A stretch of DNA of 64,000 nucleotides from Sinobaca qinghaiensis (lineage in GTDB: Bacteria; Bacillota; Bacilli; Bacillales; Marinococcaceae). Position 1 is the stretch's first letter; every line of letters begins with the position of its first letter. The notes beneath the pieces are model-generated. The model made no database searches and was not told the origin of the DNA. It saw nothing but the letters and a program-made list of their open reading frames with translations. Shown piece by piece: positions 39,887 through 50,187 of the stretch. The translations under genes and the position numbers were made by a program. The stretch covers positions 1 to 64,000 of the forward strand of contig NZ_RAPK01000013.1 in assembly GCF_003610495.1 (NCBI RefSeq). The letters are read 5' to 3'.

Positions 39887-40987
39887 ATGGCTTTAACAAC
39901 TGGTATTGTAGGTCTTCCTAACGTAGGAAAGTCTACTCTTTTTAATGCAATCACCCAGGCTGGAGCAGAAGCAGCCAACTATCCATTCTGCACGATTGAC
40001 CCGAATGTCGGCATTGTAGAGGTTCCGGATGAGCGGCTGCAGAAATTAACAGCGCTCGTAAAACCGAAAAAAACCATTCCGACTGCGTTCGAGTTTACAG
40101 ATATTGCAGGTATTGTAGAAGGTGCAAGTAAAGGCGAAGGGCTTGGTAATAAATTTTTGACACACATCCGCCAGGTGGATGCTATTTCTCATGTAGTGCG
40201 TTGTTTTGATGATGGTGATGTGACACATGTTTCCGGAAGCGTCGATCCAATTCGTGATATTGAGGTTATTAACCTTGAGCTGATTTTAGCTGATATGGAA
40301 TCGATCGAAAAGCGGGAAGCCAAAGTCGCAAAGCTGGCTAAGTCAAGAGATAAAGATGCGGTCGCTGAGCATGCGGTGCTTAAAAAGCTGCTTGCCATTT
40401 TTGAAGAAGAAAAGCCGGCACGTGCTCTTGATTTAACAGACGAAGAACGGAAAATGGTAAATGGATTTCAGCTGCTTACCATGAAGCCTATTTTATATGT
40501 GGCCAACGTGAGTGAAGAAGATCTGGTCAGCGGCGAAGATAACGAGATGGTAAAGAAAGTAAAGGAATTTGCTGCTGGAGAGAATTCAGAAGTAATTACG
40601 GTCTGTGCCAAAATCGAAGCAGAGATTGCCGAATTGGATCCGGAGGAAAAGCAGGAATTTCTGCAGGATCTGGGTATTGAGGAGTCCGGTCTGGATCAGC
40701 TGATCCGCGCAGCCTATGTGCTTCTCGGCCTGCAGACATACTTTACAGCCGGCGAGCAGGAAGTACGCGCCTGGACGATTACCGGAGGAACAAAAGCACC
40801 GCAGGCGGCCGGCGTGATTCATACCGACTTTGAACGGGGCTTTATCCGTGCCGAAACCGTCAGCTATGAAGATCTGACGACTACAGGTTCCATGAATGCT
40901 GCCAAAGAAGCGGGCAAGGTTCGTTTGGAAGGCAAAGAGTATATTGTAAAAGACGGCGATGTTATCCATTTCCGTTTCAATGTTTAG
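39887..40987 (+). CDS. ychF: Ribosome-binding ATPase YchF
   Basis: An Obg-family P-loop protein that prefers ATP and binds ribosomes. 366 residues. G1 motif GLPNVGKST at 8-16, [22 protein letters not shown] (G3 region, near 67-90), a helical insertion, and a C-terminal TGS domain with the [19 protein letters not shown] signature ending FRFNV. The G4 motif is NVSEED-type instead of NKxD, consistent with ATP use. Located between yyzM and rpsF, the standard Bacillus place (YyaF). Confidence 0.97.
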   Translation: MALTTGIVGLPNVGKSTLFNAITQAGAEAANYPFCTIDPNVGIVEVPDERLQKLTALVKPKKTIPTAFEFTDIAGIVEGASKGEGLGNKFLTHIRQVDAISHVVRCFDDGDVTHVSGSVDPIRDIEVINLELILADMESIEKREAKVAKLAKSRDKDAVAEHAVLKKLLAIFEEEKPARALDLTDEERKMVNGFQLLTMKPILYVANVSEEDLVSGEDNEMVKKVKEFAAGENSEVITVCAKIEAEIAELDPEEKQEFLQDLGIEESGLDQLIRAAYVLLGLQTYFTAGEQEVRAWTITGGTKAPQAAGVIHTDFERGFIRAETVSYEDLTTTGSMNAAKEAGKVRLEGKEYIVKDGDVIHFRFNV

Positions 40988-41123
40988 AAAATCACCTTCA
41001 CGTATTGCTATAGAGTAGTTTCTATGCTAAAATTATACATTGTGAGTAAAATCGTTTTATTAAATTTTGCTCCTTGCTCTTTTCAAAGTAAAAGAGCCTT
41101 AGACCAAAAGGAGGTGACGCAAT

Positions 41124-41411
41124 ATGCGTAGGTACGAAGTACTTTACATTATTGCTCCAAACGTAGATGAGGATGGCGTGAAGCAGACAGTTGAACGCTA
41201 TAACGAAATTCTGACGAAAAACGGAGCAGAGATCGAAAAAGTAGATCAAATGGGAAAACGCCGTCTAGCTTATGAAATCAATGATTTCACTGATGGACAT
41301 TATGTCGTGATTTACACGAAGGCTAATTCCGAAGCTACTAGTGAATTCGATCGTCTTGTTAAAATAGATGATAACGTGATCCGCCATCTTATCGTTAGAA
41401 ATGAAGGCTAA
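41124..41411 (+). CDS. rpsF: Ribosomal protein S6 (bS6)
   Basis: Small-subunit protein that binds 16S rRNA with S18. 95 residues, beginning MRRYEVLYIIAPNVDEDGVK, the canonical start, and ending RHLIVRNEG. AGGAGGTGAC lies eight bases before the ATG. The leader contains a short hairpin (41076-41098), but I cannot identify the S6:S18 autoregulatory motif. First gene of the rpsF-ssb-rpsR operon. Confidence 0.98.
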   Translation: MRRYEVLYIIAPNVDEDGVKQTVERYNEILTKNGAEIEKVDQMGKRRLAYEINDFTDGHYVVIYTKANSEATSEFDRLVKIDDNVIRHLIVRNEG

Positions 41412-41435
41412 GATCTAAAATGGGGAGGGGCACTT

Positions 41436-41924
41436 ATGATAAATCGTGTAGTTCTAGTTGGACGATTAACTCGTGATCCTGAATTGCGATACACCCCTAA
41501 TGGTGTAGCCGTAGCAAATTTCGGCATTGCAGTAAACCGCCCGTTTACGAATCAGCAGGGAGAACGCGAAGCGGACTTTCTTAATTGCGTAACGTGGAGA
41601 AAGCAGGCCGAAAATGTAGCAAACTTCCTGAAAAAAGGAAGTCTTGCCGGTGTTGACGGACGTCTGCAGAGCCGAAGCTATGACAACCAGGACGGCAAAC
41701 GCGTCTATGTTGTGGAAGTACAGGCCGAAAGCGTTCAATTTCTTGAACCTAAAAATGCAGGCGGCGGTTCTCAAAGCCAGGGAAACTATGGCGGAGGCAG
41801 CAGCGGCGGCCAGCAGGGCTACGGGCAGCAGAATCAAAATAAAGGCTCATCTAATTTAAATGATGATCCATTTTCAAATGATGGCCAGCCTATCGATATT
41901 TCAGATGATGATTTACCATTTTAA
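41436..41924 (+). CDS. ssb: Single-stranded DNA-binding protein
   Basis: Coats single-stranded DNA and recruits repair and replication partners. 162 residues. OB fold at 1-105 ([23 protein letters not shown]), a Gly/Gln/Ser-rich flexible linker (about 108-140), and the acidic tail ending DISDDDLPF that docks partner proteins. This is the SsbA type. A GGGAGGGG site precedes the start; 24 bp after rpsF. Confidence 0.98.
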   Translation: MINRVVLVGRLTRDPELRYTPNGVAVANFGIAVNRPFTNQQGEREADFLNCVTWRKQAENVANFLKKGSLAGVDGRLQSRSYDNQDGKRVYVVEVQAESVQFLEPKNAGGGSQSQGNYGGGSSGGQQGYGQQNQNKGSSNLNDDPFSNDGQPIDISDDDLPF

Positions 41925-41983
41925 TCCCCTTCTCCTGAAATAATAATGCGACACACGTAAAAAAACAAAGGAGGATGAAAAAC

Positions 41984-42211
41984 ATGGGTAAACGTAGAGG
42001 TAAGCGCCGGAAAGTGTGTTACTTCACGGTGAACAAGATCGAAAAGATCGATTATAAGGATGTAAATCTTCTTAATAAGTTCATCAGTGAGCGTGGAAAG
42101 ATTCTTCCACGTCGTGTAACAGGAACTTCCGCAAGATATCAGCGTATGCTGACTAGAGCGATCAAACGCTCCCGTCACGTAGCATTGATTCCGTATGTAA
42201 GAGAACAATAA
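41984..42211 (+). CDS. rpsR: Ribosomal protein S18 (bS18)
   Basis: Small-subunit protein that partners S6. 75 residues from the start at 41984, because AGGAGG ends just before an earlier ATG that is too close to be used. The core [33 protein letters not shown] and the C-terminal [22 protein letters not shown] blocks are canonical. A strong terminator follows 15 bp later. Confidence 0.97.
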   Translation: MGKRRGKRRKVCYFTVNKIEKIDYKDVNLLNKFISERGKILPRRVTGTSARYQRMLTRAIKRSRHVALIPYVREQ

Positions 42212-42225
42212 AGTACCAGAATAAT

Positions 42226-42272
42226 AAGAGCTTTTCTCCGGGGAACTTTCAGCTGGGGAAAAGCTCTTTTAT
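42226..42272 (+). terminator. Terminator of rpsF-ssb-rpsR
   Basis: AAGAGCTTTTCTCC pairs with GGGGAAAAGCTCTT across a loop of about 15 bases, followed by a T-rich run. Confidence 0.92.
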
Positions 42273-42454
42273 ACTTTTTGAAGACTTTCTTTATGCCTGA
42301 ACTGCCGCAGAGAAAAGAGGAGACACCGGCTGATATTTTCAGCTTATTCCGGCCGGCTTGCGCATTTAATATTACATAAGCTACAATGAAGCAATGCCAT
42401 TCTTACCGGCAGCTTTTTGGGAGCGTGTGACCAGTTTTTATACCAACAGATGGG

Positions 42455-43402
42455 GTGAACGTATTGCAGCGGACGAGAAGTTTGACGGAGGGCGCGATAC
42501 TGAGCGGATTATTTATTATACTAATGCTGCTTACCATATTTGTCCCTCCTCTTGTTTATATTTTATTATGGTTTATGCCACTGCCTTTTCTGATTTACAC
42601 TGCACGCTATGGTCTTCGAAGCGCGCTGGTTATGTTTGTGGTTTTATTTCTGCTTTCTTTATTCATCGGCGGTCTGGCCGGAGTTCCTTTCGTCTTTATG
42701 TTTGGACTGGGCGGTATTACAGTCGGTGAAATGATACGCAGAAAAAATGAACCTTTGTTTGTTTTAACGGGGGGATCGCTCGCATACATAACAAGCCTTA
42801 TGGTAATCTATGCGGTAACGATTCTTGTCTTTAACATTAACCCGGTGGAAACGCTCCAAAATGCAATGAGGGATTCCTTTAACCAGGCGGAGTCCATGCT
42901 CAATTCCATCGGCCAGGACGGTACGGAGAGCATAGAGACAATGAATGACGCCATTGTACAGATTGGCTATATGATTCCAGTCATTATGGTAGGATCTGGT
43001 GCCGGATTCGCTGTTATTACCCAGGCGGTCGCCCACTATTTTTTAAAGCGGCTGTCGATCCCGTATCAGCCCTTTCCGCCTTTTCGGGAATGGAATTTTC
43101 CAAAGTCGCTGCTTTGGTACTATCTGGCAGCGATTGTACTCACACTGATTGGAGCGGAGGAAGGAACAACGCTTTATCTGCTTATATGGAATGTTTACTG
43201 GTTCCTTGGAAGCATTATGATTATTCAAGGGTGTACAGTAGTCTTTTACTACTGTTACAAGAAATCTCTGCCAAAAGCACTTCCCATTATATTCGTTATT
43301 TCCTTAGTAATTTTACCAATTATTCCACTCTTCGCGCGAATCTTGGGTATAATTGATTTAGGCTTTCGTTTGAAAGAACGACTGGAAACTGACAAGAAGT
43401 AG
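42455..43402 (+). CDS. yybS: YybS family membrane protein (DUF2232)
   Basis: A 315-residue integral membrane protein with about seven or eight hydrophobic segments; the start RTRSLTEGAILSGLFIILML is the typical DUF2232 opening. It lies between rpsR and gdpP, where B. subtilis has yybS. The family resembles S-component or transporter-like membrane proteins, but no function is established. Start choice is uncertain: GTG at 42455 or TTG at 42464; a GGGGTGA site better fits the TTG. It ends 11 bp before gdpP. Confidence 0.9.
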   Translation: MNVLQRTRSLTEGAILSGLFIILMLLTIFVPPLVYILLWFMPLPFLIYTARYGLRSALVMFVVLFLLSLFIGGLAGVPFVFMFGLGGITVGEMIRRKNEPLFVLTGGSLAYITSLMVIYAVTILVFNINPVETLQNAMRDSFNQAESMLNSIGQDGTESIETMNDAIVQIGYMIPVIMVGSGAGFAVITQAVAHYFLKRLSIPYQPFPPFREWNFPKSLLWYYLAAIVLTLIGAEEGTTLYLLIWNVYWFLGSIMIIQGCTVVFYYCYKKSLPKALPIIFVISLVILPIIPLFARILGIIDLGFRLKERLETDKK

Positions 43403-43413
43403 GGGTTGACATT

Positions 43414-45384
43414 ATGCCTAAGTTCTTATTAAGACGCTGGCACGGTTTACACGTTGTTGCTCTATTTATCCTTGCCTCTTTCTTTATTGGAGCACTGATG
43501 ATTTACCGCTGGGAATTAGGTCTGGCCGGATTTATTCTTTTAGGGGTAATGGTTTTTTATGTCGTTCAGGCTAGAGCGTCCTTTGAACGCGATCTTGAAC
43601 GCTATATCGCCACTCTTTCCCACCGTGTGGACAAAGCCGGTGAAGAGGCTGTAACAGAGCTTCCGGTTGGTATTTTGTTATATGGAAAAGAATATGAAAT
43701 TGCCTGGGTGAATCCTTTTGTTCTGCAGCTTCTTCCCGGTCATTTTTTAGGAAAAGGACTGGACGAAATTTCTTCAGATCTTATCCCGGCTATTAAAAAA
43801 GGGGAAGAATCAGTAAAGATCAGCTTAAACGACAATTACTATACCGTGTATATCCGTCATGAAGACAAACTTTTGTACTTTTTTGATATGACGGAAACAG
43901 TAGAAACCAACAGATTATATGAAGAAGAACAATCAGTAGTAGGTTTGATATACCTCGATAACTATGATGAAGTGACCCAGGGTATGGATGACCAGCTGCG
44001 GAGCAGATTGAAAAGCCATGTTACCTCAGCGCTTAATCGCTGGGCTACGGAGTACGATATTCTGCTGCGGAGTATTGCTTCGGACCGCTTTATAGCATTT
44101 ATGGACCAAAAGGCACTAAAAGAAGTAGAAAAGACGAAATTCGTGCTTCTTGATGAAGTGCGGGAAGTAACGGGAAAAGAAAAAGTGCCGATTACGCTAA
44201 GCATCGGCATCGGTACGAAGGAATCTTCTTTAAGAGAACTCGGCACGCTCGCCCAGTCCAGTCTGGATCTGGCATTAGGACGTGGCGGTGACCAGGTGAC
44301 GATTAAAGAAAAGAACGGAAAAGTCCGCTTTTACGGGGGCAAATCCAATGCGATGGAAAAGCGGACCCGTGTCCGTGCGCGCGTGATTTCCCATGCGCTG
44401 CGTGATTTCGTGCTGGAAAGTGACCAGGTCGTTGTAATGGGGCATAAGAACCCTGATATGGATGCAATTGGAGCAGCGATAGGTGTTTTGAAAATTGCAG
44501 AAGTAAACAATACCGACGCCTATGTTGTTGTGGATCCAAACGAAATCAATCCGGATGTGCAGAAGCTGATGGAAGAAATAGAAGCTCACGAATATCTATG
44601 GTCCCACTTTATTACTCCGGAAGAAGCGATGGACGAATTGACCCGCCATACGCTGCTGGTAGTAGTGGACACGCACAAGCCTTCCCTGGTTATTGAACCG
44701 AAGCTTGTGGATGCGGTAGACCGAATTGTTATACTCGACCACCACCGCCGCGGGGAGGAAATTATAAAAGATCCTGTGCTTGTGTATATGGAACCATATG
44801 CTTCTTCCACCGCGGAGCTGGTAACAGAGCTTCTGGAGTATCAGCCGCAGAAGCTGAAAATGGATGTTCTGGAAACGACCGCGCTTTTAGCGGGAATGAT
44901 TGTGGACACGAAAAGCTTTGCTATCCGTACCGGTTCCCGGACGTTTGATGCAGCTTCCTTTTTAAAGTCGCACGGAGCAGATACCACGCTTGTTCAAAAG
45001 CTGTTAAAAGAAGATATCGAACAGTATGTTAAACGCTCGCATTTAATTGAAAAAGCGACTATTTATAAGAAAGGCCTGGCAATTGCAAGAGCATCTGAAG
45101 GAGAAACGTATGATCAGATTCTTATCGCACAGGCCGCAGACACGCTGCTGACAATGAACGATGTGAAAGCCTCGTTTGTTATTTCCAAGCGGGCAGATGA
45201 TAAAATCAGCATCAGCGCCCGTTCGCTGGGTGAAGTTAATGTCCAGCTTATTATGGAAACGCTGAACGGAGGCGGCCACTTAACGAATGCGGCAGCCCAG
45301 TTAAAAGAAACAACGCTTGAAGAAGCGGAAAAACAACTGAAGTCAGCTATTGATGAATATTTGCAGGGAGGTTCTTCTGAATGA
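43414..45384 (+). CDS. gdpP: Cyclic-di-AMP phosphodiesterase GdpP
   Basis: Hydrolyses c-di-AMP to pApA and so tunes cell-wall and potassium homeostasis. 656 residues. Two N-terminal membrane helices (about 12-54), a degenerate PAS domain (about 70-150), a degenerate GGDEF domain (active-site segment reads GRGGDQ near 290), and the DHH/DHHA1 catalytic part. Metal-binding motifs seen are [15 protein letters not shown] near 345-359, a DTHKPS segment and the DHH of LDHHRRGE near 440; the DHHA1 end is [12 protein letters not shown]. It overlaps rplI by four bases. Confidence 0.97.
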   Translation: MPKFLLRRWHGLHVVALFILASFFIGALMIYRWELGLAGFILLGVMVFYVVQARASFERDLERYIATLSHRVDKAGEEAVTELPVGILLYGKEYEIAWVNPFVLQLLPGHFLGKGLDEISSDLIPAIKKGEESVKISLNDNYYTVYIRHEDKLLYFFDMTETVETNRLYEEEQSVVGLIYLDNYDEVTQGMDDQLRSRLKSHVTSALNRWATEYDILLRSIASDRFIAFMDQKALKEVEKTKFVLLDEVREVTGKEKVPITLSIGIGTKESSLRELGTLAQSSLDLALGRGGDQVTIKEKNGKVRFYGGKSNAMEKRTRVRARVISHALRDFVLESDQVVVMGHKNPDMDAIGAAIGVLKIAEVNNTDAYVVVDPNEINPDVQKLMEEIEAHEYLWSHFITPEEAMDELTRHTLLVVVDTHKPSLVIEPKLVDAVDRIVILDHHRRGEEIIKDPVLVYMEPYASSTAELVTELLEYQPQKLKMDVLETTALLAGMIVDTKSFAIRTGSRTFDAASFLKSHGADTTLVQKLLKEDIEQYVKRSHLIEKATIYKKGLAIARASEGETYDQILIAQAADTLLTMNDVKASFVISKRADDKISISARSLGEVNVQLIMETLNGGGHLTNAAAQLKETTLEEAEKQLKSAIDEYLQGGSSE

Positions 45385-45824
45385 AAGTAATATTAAATGA
45401 AGACGTTAAGGGAAAAGGCAAAAAAGGTGAAGTAGCCAATGTATCAGAAGGCTATGCGCGCAACTATCTTTTTCCAAATAAGCTTGCGGTAGAAGCAAAT
45501 ACAGGAAACATGAAAAATCTGCAGGCAAAACAGCAGAGCGATGACAAGAAATCCGAACAGGAGCTTGAAGAAGCAAAAGCATTTAAAGAAAAGATCGAAA
45601 GCAAAAAAATTGATATTAAAGCAAAATCGGGAGAAGGCGGCAAGCTGTTCGGCGCCGTTTCCTCTAAACAGATTGTGCAGCGCCTGAAAGAAATGGACTT
45701 AAAGGTCGACAAGAAAAAAATCGAGCTTGATGAGCCAATCCGGACGCTTGGCGTGACTAAAGTTCCTGTCAAGGTTCATCCAAAAGTAACTGCAACAATG
45801 AATGTTCACGTAGTGGAAGAATAA
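45381..45824 (+). CDS. rplI: Ribosomal protein L9 (bL9)
   Basis: Large-subunit protein, two globular domains joined by a long helix. 147 residues: N-domain with [30 protein letters not shown] (split here for family match: MKVILNEDV and GYARNYLFP), a Lys/Glu-rich linking helix (about 45-75), and a C-domain ending HVVEE. The ATG overlaps the gdpP stop (ATGA), indicating translational coupling. A weak CCCTCT/AGAGGG hairpin follows. Confidence 0.98.
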   Translation: MKVILNEDVKGKGKKGEVANVSEGYARNYLFPNKLAVEANTGNMKNLQAKQQSDDKKSEQELEEAKAFKEKIESKKIDIKAKSGEGGKLFGAVSSKQIVQRLKEMDLKVDKKKIELDEPIRTLGVTKVPVKVHPKVTATMNVHVVEE

Positions 45825-45906
45825 AAGCCGGCCCTCTCTCTTACAGAGGGGGCTCTTTATTAGGCTTACATAACCGCATCATAGAAAGAAAGGCAGGACA
45901 AACAGG

Positions 45907-47271
45907 ATGAGTGATATGTATACAGATCGAATGCCTCCCCAGAACATTGAGGCCGAACAGGCCGTCCTTGGAGCTGTCTTTTTAGAAAGCGAAGCATTGA
46001 TTACGTCTTCCGAACGATTGGCTCCCGAAGATTTTTACAGAGCCTCCCACCAGCGGATTTATCAGGTGATGCTGGAACTCGGGGAAAAAGGAAGCCCGGT
46101 CGATCTCGTTACCGTCACCTCCTCTCTGCAGAATTACCAGTGGCTGGAGGAAGTAGGCGGGATCTCGTATTTAACCGATCTGGCCAATTCCGTACCTACG
46201 GCTGCAAATGTGGACTTCTACAGCAAAAGCGTTCAGGAGAAATCTCTGATGAGGAGGCTGATCCGTACGGCGACCGATATCGCGACGGATGGCTACAGCA
46301 GTGAATCTGAAGTAGAAGATATTTTAAATGAAGCGGAGCGCAGCATTCTTGAAGTTGCGAACCAACGGAGTTCCAAGGCGTTTGTTTCTATAAAAGACGT
46401 ATTGATTGAGACGTATGACAATATTGAAACGCTGCAGAACAGGGAAAGCGATGTAACGGGAATTTCGAGCGGTTTTATGGAGCTCGACCGGATGACGGCT
46501 GGTTTCCAGAGAAATGACCTTATTATTGTAGCAGCGCGTCCTTCTATGGGTAAAACCGCTTTTGCGCTGAACATTGCCCAGAACGTTGCCACAAAGACAG
46601 AAGAAAATGTCGCGATTTTCAGCCTGGAGATGGGCGCGAGCCAGCTTGTACAGCGGATGCTTTGTGCGGAAGGCAATATCGATGCGTCGCGCATGCGGAC
46701 AGGTGCCCTCCAGGAGGAAGACTGGGAAAAGCTGACGATGGCAATGGGAAGCCTTTCCAATGCGGGTATTTACATTGATGATTCACCCGGTATCCGGGTA
46801 AGCGATATTCGTGCTAAATGCCGGAGACTCCAGCAGGAAAGAGGTCTGGGGATGATTCTGATTGACTATATGCAGCTTATTCAGGGCTCCTCTGCCCGCG
46901 GAGGCGAAAGCCGCCAGCAGGAAGTATCTGAAATTTCCCGAAGCCTGAAAAGCCTGGCCCGGGAGCTGAATGTGCCGGTAATTGCATTGTCCCAGCTGTC
47001 CCGGGGTGTGGAATCCCGTCAGGACAAGCGTCCAATGATGTCCGACTTAAGAGAATCAGGAAGTATCGAGCAGGATGCTGACATTGTATCTTTTCTTTAT
47101 AGAGAGGACTACTATGATCAGGAAGGCGAAAACCAGAACATTATTGAAATTATTATAGCGAAACAGAGAAATGGCCCGGTCGGCACAGTAGAGCTGGCTT
47201 TTATTAAAGAATATAATAAATTCGTTAATTTAGACCGCCGTCACGACGAAGGAAGCGCTCCGCCTATGTAG
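45907..47271 (+). CDS. dnaC: Replicative DNA helicase (DnaB-type, DnaC in Bacillus)
   Basis: Hexameric helicase that unwinds DNA at the fork. 454 residues. N-terminal domain (1-110, PPQNIEAEQAVLGAVFL), linker, and a RecA-like motor with Walker A ARPSMGKTAF near 210-219, LIDYMQLIQG (Walker B) near 319, and the DLRESGSIEQDAD motif near 380. The stop codon lies in the loop of the following terminator hairpin. Called dnaC in B. subtilis and dnaB elsewhere. Confidence 0.98.
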   Translation: MSDMYTDRMPPQNIEAEQAVLGAVFLESEALITSSERLAPEDFYRASHQRIYQVMLELGEKGSPVDLVTVTSSLQNYQWLEEVGGISYLTDLANSVPTAANVDFYSKSVQEKSLMRRLIRTATDIATDGYSSESEVEDILNEAERSILEVANQRSSKAFVSIKDVLIETYDNIETLQNRESDVTGISSGFMELDRMTAGFQRNDLIIVAARPSMGKTAFALNIAQNVATKTEENVAIFSLEMGASQLVQRMLCAEGNIDASRMRTGALQEEDWEKLTMAMGSLSNAGIYIDDSPGIRVSDIRAKCRRLQQERGLGMILIDYMQLIQGSSARGGESRQQEVSEISRSLKSLARELNVPVIALSQLSRGVESRQDKRPMMSDLRESGSIEQDADIVSFLYREDYYDQEGENQNIIEIIIAKQRNGPVGTVELAFIKEYNKFVNLDRRHDEGSAPPM

Positions 47272-47283
47272 GAGCGTTTTTTT
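47256..47283 (+). terminator. Terminator of dnaC, overlapping its stop codon
   Basis: CGCTCC and GGAGCG pair across a nine-base loop that contains the TAG stop codon; seven T residues follow. Confidence 0.88.
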
Positions 47284-47289
47284 GTGACA

Positions 47290-47335
47290 TTATTACGAAC
47301 AAAAATAACAACCTATATTTAGAATGTTCGTGTTT
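47290..47335 (+). promoter_or_regulatory. Probable PurR operator upstream of purA
   Basis: Two inverted copies of a PurBox-like core: ACGAACA with CGAAC at 47296-47300, and TGTTCGT with GTTCG at 47326-47330, 25 bp apart. The B. subtilis PurBox pair (AWWWCCGAACWWT, inverted, 16-17 bp between arms) has nearly the same geometry. The element lies just upstream of the -35 of the purA promoter. The second C of the CCGAAC core is replaced by A in both arms. Confidence 0.65.
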
Positions 47336-47336
47336 A

Positions 47337-47365
47337 TTGACTTTCAACCGGCTAGTTGATACACT
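47337..47365 (+). promoter_or_regulatory. Promoter of purA
   Basis: TTGACT (47337-47342) and TACACT (47360-47365) with a 17-bp spacer. Transcription should start near 47372, about 70 bp before the purA ATG. Confidence 0.7.
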
Positions 47366-47407
47366 ATGTAAGGGTTTTTTGAACACGTTTTACATACCAA
47401 ATTATAA

Positions 47408-48730
<1,323 letters not shown>

Positions 48731-48740
48731 TATTAATAGC

Positions 48741-48775
48741 AGCTGCACATTCCCTTTTGAGGTGTGCAGCTTTTT
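48741..48775 (+). terminator. Terminator of purA
   Basis: AGCTGCACA and TGTGCAGCT form a perfect nine-base stem with a 13-base loop, followed by five T residues. Confidence 0.92.
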
Positions 48776-48838
48776 AATGCTCAAAAAGGCCCGAAAACCA
48801 GGCGTCTCCCGGCTTAAATATTTTCTTGAAGAAATAGC

Positions 48839-48867
48839 TTGAAAATCAATTTACGGCGTGGTACTAT
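48839..48867 (+). promoter_or_regulatory. Promoter of the tRNA cluster
   Basis: TTGAAA (48839-48844) and TACTAT (48862-48867) with a 17-bp spacer. The first tRNA begins 35 bp downstream of the -10. Confidence 0.65.
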
Positions 48868-48902
48868 TAATGATGTTGCTGAGAAAAGCAATAAACATAT
48901 AA

Positions 48903-48978
48903 GAGCCATTAGCTCAGTTGGTAGAGCATCTGACTTTTAATCAGAGGGTCGGAGGTTCGAATCCTCCATGGCTCACCA
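48903..48978 (+). tRNA. trn-Lys: tRNA-Lys (anticodon UUU)
   Basis: A 76-nt tRNA with acceptor stem GAGCCAT/ATGGCTC, encoded CCA, and anticodon loop ACTTTTA presenting TTT. T arm GGAGGTTCGAATCCTCC. First of three tRNA genes in one transcript. Confidence 0.97.
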
Positions 48979-49002
48979 TTTCTTCTGTATATGAACTGCA
49001 GC

Positions 49003-49077
49003 GGCCCGTTGGTCAAGTGGTTAAGACACCGCCCTTTCACGGCGGTATCACGGGTTCGAATCCCGTACGGGTCACCA
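49003..49077 (+). tRNA. trn-Glu: tRNA-Glu (anticodon UUC)
   Basis: A 75-nt tRNA with acceptor stem GGCCCGT/ACGGGTC, encoded CCA, and anticodon arm ACCGCCCTTTCACGGCGGT presenting TTC. It lies 24 bp after tRNA-Lys. Confidence 0.97.
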
Positions 49078-49122
49078 TTTATATAAATAGAAGCACAGTA
49101 CTTACAAATCAAAAATGATTAC

Positions 49123-49198
49123 GGCTCGATAGCTCAGTCGGTAGAGCAGTGGACTGAAAATCCACGTGTCGGCGGTTCGATTCCGTCTCGAGCCACCA
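49123..49198 (+). tRNA. trn-Phe: tRNA-Phe (anticodon GAA)
   Basis: A 76-nt tRNA with acceptor stem GGCTCGA/TCGAGCC, encoded CCA, and anticodon loop CTGAAAA presenting GAA. Near-identical to Bacillus tRNA-Phe by inspection. Confidence 0.97.
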
Positions 49199-49212
49199 TT
49201 TAGTAAAAGCCC

Positions 49213-49244
49213 AAAGCCATGGATAGGTTATCCAGGCTTTTTTT
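49213..49244 (+). terminator. Terminator of the tRNA cluster
   Basis: AAAGCC...GGATA pairs with TATCC...GGCTTT (two small internal mismatches), followed by seven T residues, 15 bp after tRNA-Phe. Confidence 0.85.
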
Positions 49245-49369
49245 GTATATTAAAAACATCTTTCCCTTCCACTACAGGAGCTGAATCAGGATAGGGCCTG
49301 CAGACGTATGTACCCGCTGCCGCTCCTCTTTTAGGACGAAAGCGGGCAGGCGTAGTGACTTTGCACCTG

Positions 49370-49378
49370 TGTTACAAT
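49370..49378 (+). promoter_or_regulatory. Extended -10 promoter upstream of walR
   Basis: TGT directly before TACAAT (49373-49378) forms an extended -10; no good -35 is seen. Transcription would start near 49385, about 90 bp before the walR ATG. Confidence 0.5.
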
Positions 49379-49477
49379 AGGAGTAACCCGACTGTGCTTT
49401 TTTACAGAAAATGCTCTAAAGATATGGGTTTGAAAAATGACAGATGAAGAAAATAAGAAACGGAAGTGAGCAAATAT

Positions 49478-50185
49478 ATGGATGAAAAGGTTCTTGTCGT
49501 AGATGATGAACAGCCCATTGCAGATATACTGGAATTTAACCTGAAAAAAGAAGGGTTCCAGGTAGAGTGTGCTTATGATGGGAATGAAGCTCTTGAAAAA
49601 GTACATGCATTTAATCCGGATATTGTGCTTCTTGATATTATGCTTCCTTTTAAGGATGGTATGGAAGTGTGCCGGGAAATCCGCAAAACCTACGATATGC
49701 CGATTATTATGCTGACGGCAAAAGATTCGGAAATCGACAAAGTGCTTGGTCTGGAGCTTGGAGCGGATGATTACGTAACAAAGCCTTTCAGTAACCGGGA
49801 AGTTATTGCGCGCGTGAAAGCAAATCTCCGGCGCCAGCAGGTCGCTCCGGAAGAAGGCTCAACGAAGCAGAAAGAAATTATTATTGGAGATCTGACGGTA
49901 GATCCGGATGCGTATCAAGTGTTAAAGCGCGGAGATCCTGTAGATCTTACGCACCGGGAGTTTGAACTGGTGCATTATCTGGCTCGTCATATCGGCCAGG
50001 TGATGACAAGAGAGCATCTGCTGCAAGCAGTGTGGGGTTATGATTACTTTGGTGACGTCAGAACTGTTGACGTAACGGTAAGGCGTCTTCGCGAAAAAGT
50101 GGAGGACAATCCGAGTTATCCATTGTGGATCGTAACCAGAAGAGGAGTCGGCTATTACCTTAAATATCCGGACCAGGAGAAGTAG
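49478..50185 (+). CDS. walR: Response regulator WalR (YycF)
   Basis: Essential OmpR-type regulator of cell-wall hydrolase genes. The start at 49478 ([13 protein letters not shown]) matches the B. subtilis N-terminus and has a GAAGTGAG site; the four-codon longer frame does not. 235 residues. Receiver domain with the acidic pocket DDE and the phosphorylated D53 in LLDIMLP, then a winged helix DNA-binding domain ending [12 protein letters not shown]. Two bases before walK. Confidence 0.98.
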   Translation: MDEKVLVVDDEQPIADILEFNLKKEGFQVECAYDGNEALEKVHAFNPDIVLLDIMLPFKDGMEVCREIRKTYDMPIIMLTAKDSEIDKVLGLELGADDYVTKPFSNREVIARVKANLRRQQVAPEEGSTKQKEIIIGDLTVDPDAYQVLKRGDPVDLTHREFELVHYLARHIGQVMTREHLLQAVWGYDYFGDVRTVDVTVRRLREKVEDNPSYPLWIVTRRGVGYYLKYPDQEK

Positions 50186-50187
50186 CG

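Noticed and set aside
41040-41123. S6:S18 autoregulatory leader before rpsF
   Set aside because: A hairpin is present, but the conserved CCG-containing loop could not be identified.
42394-42729. 111-codon plus-strand frame overlapping yybS
   Set aside because: Out of frame with the conserved membrane protein, no site, low-complexity translation.
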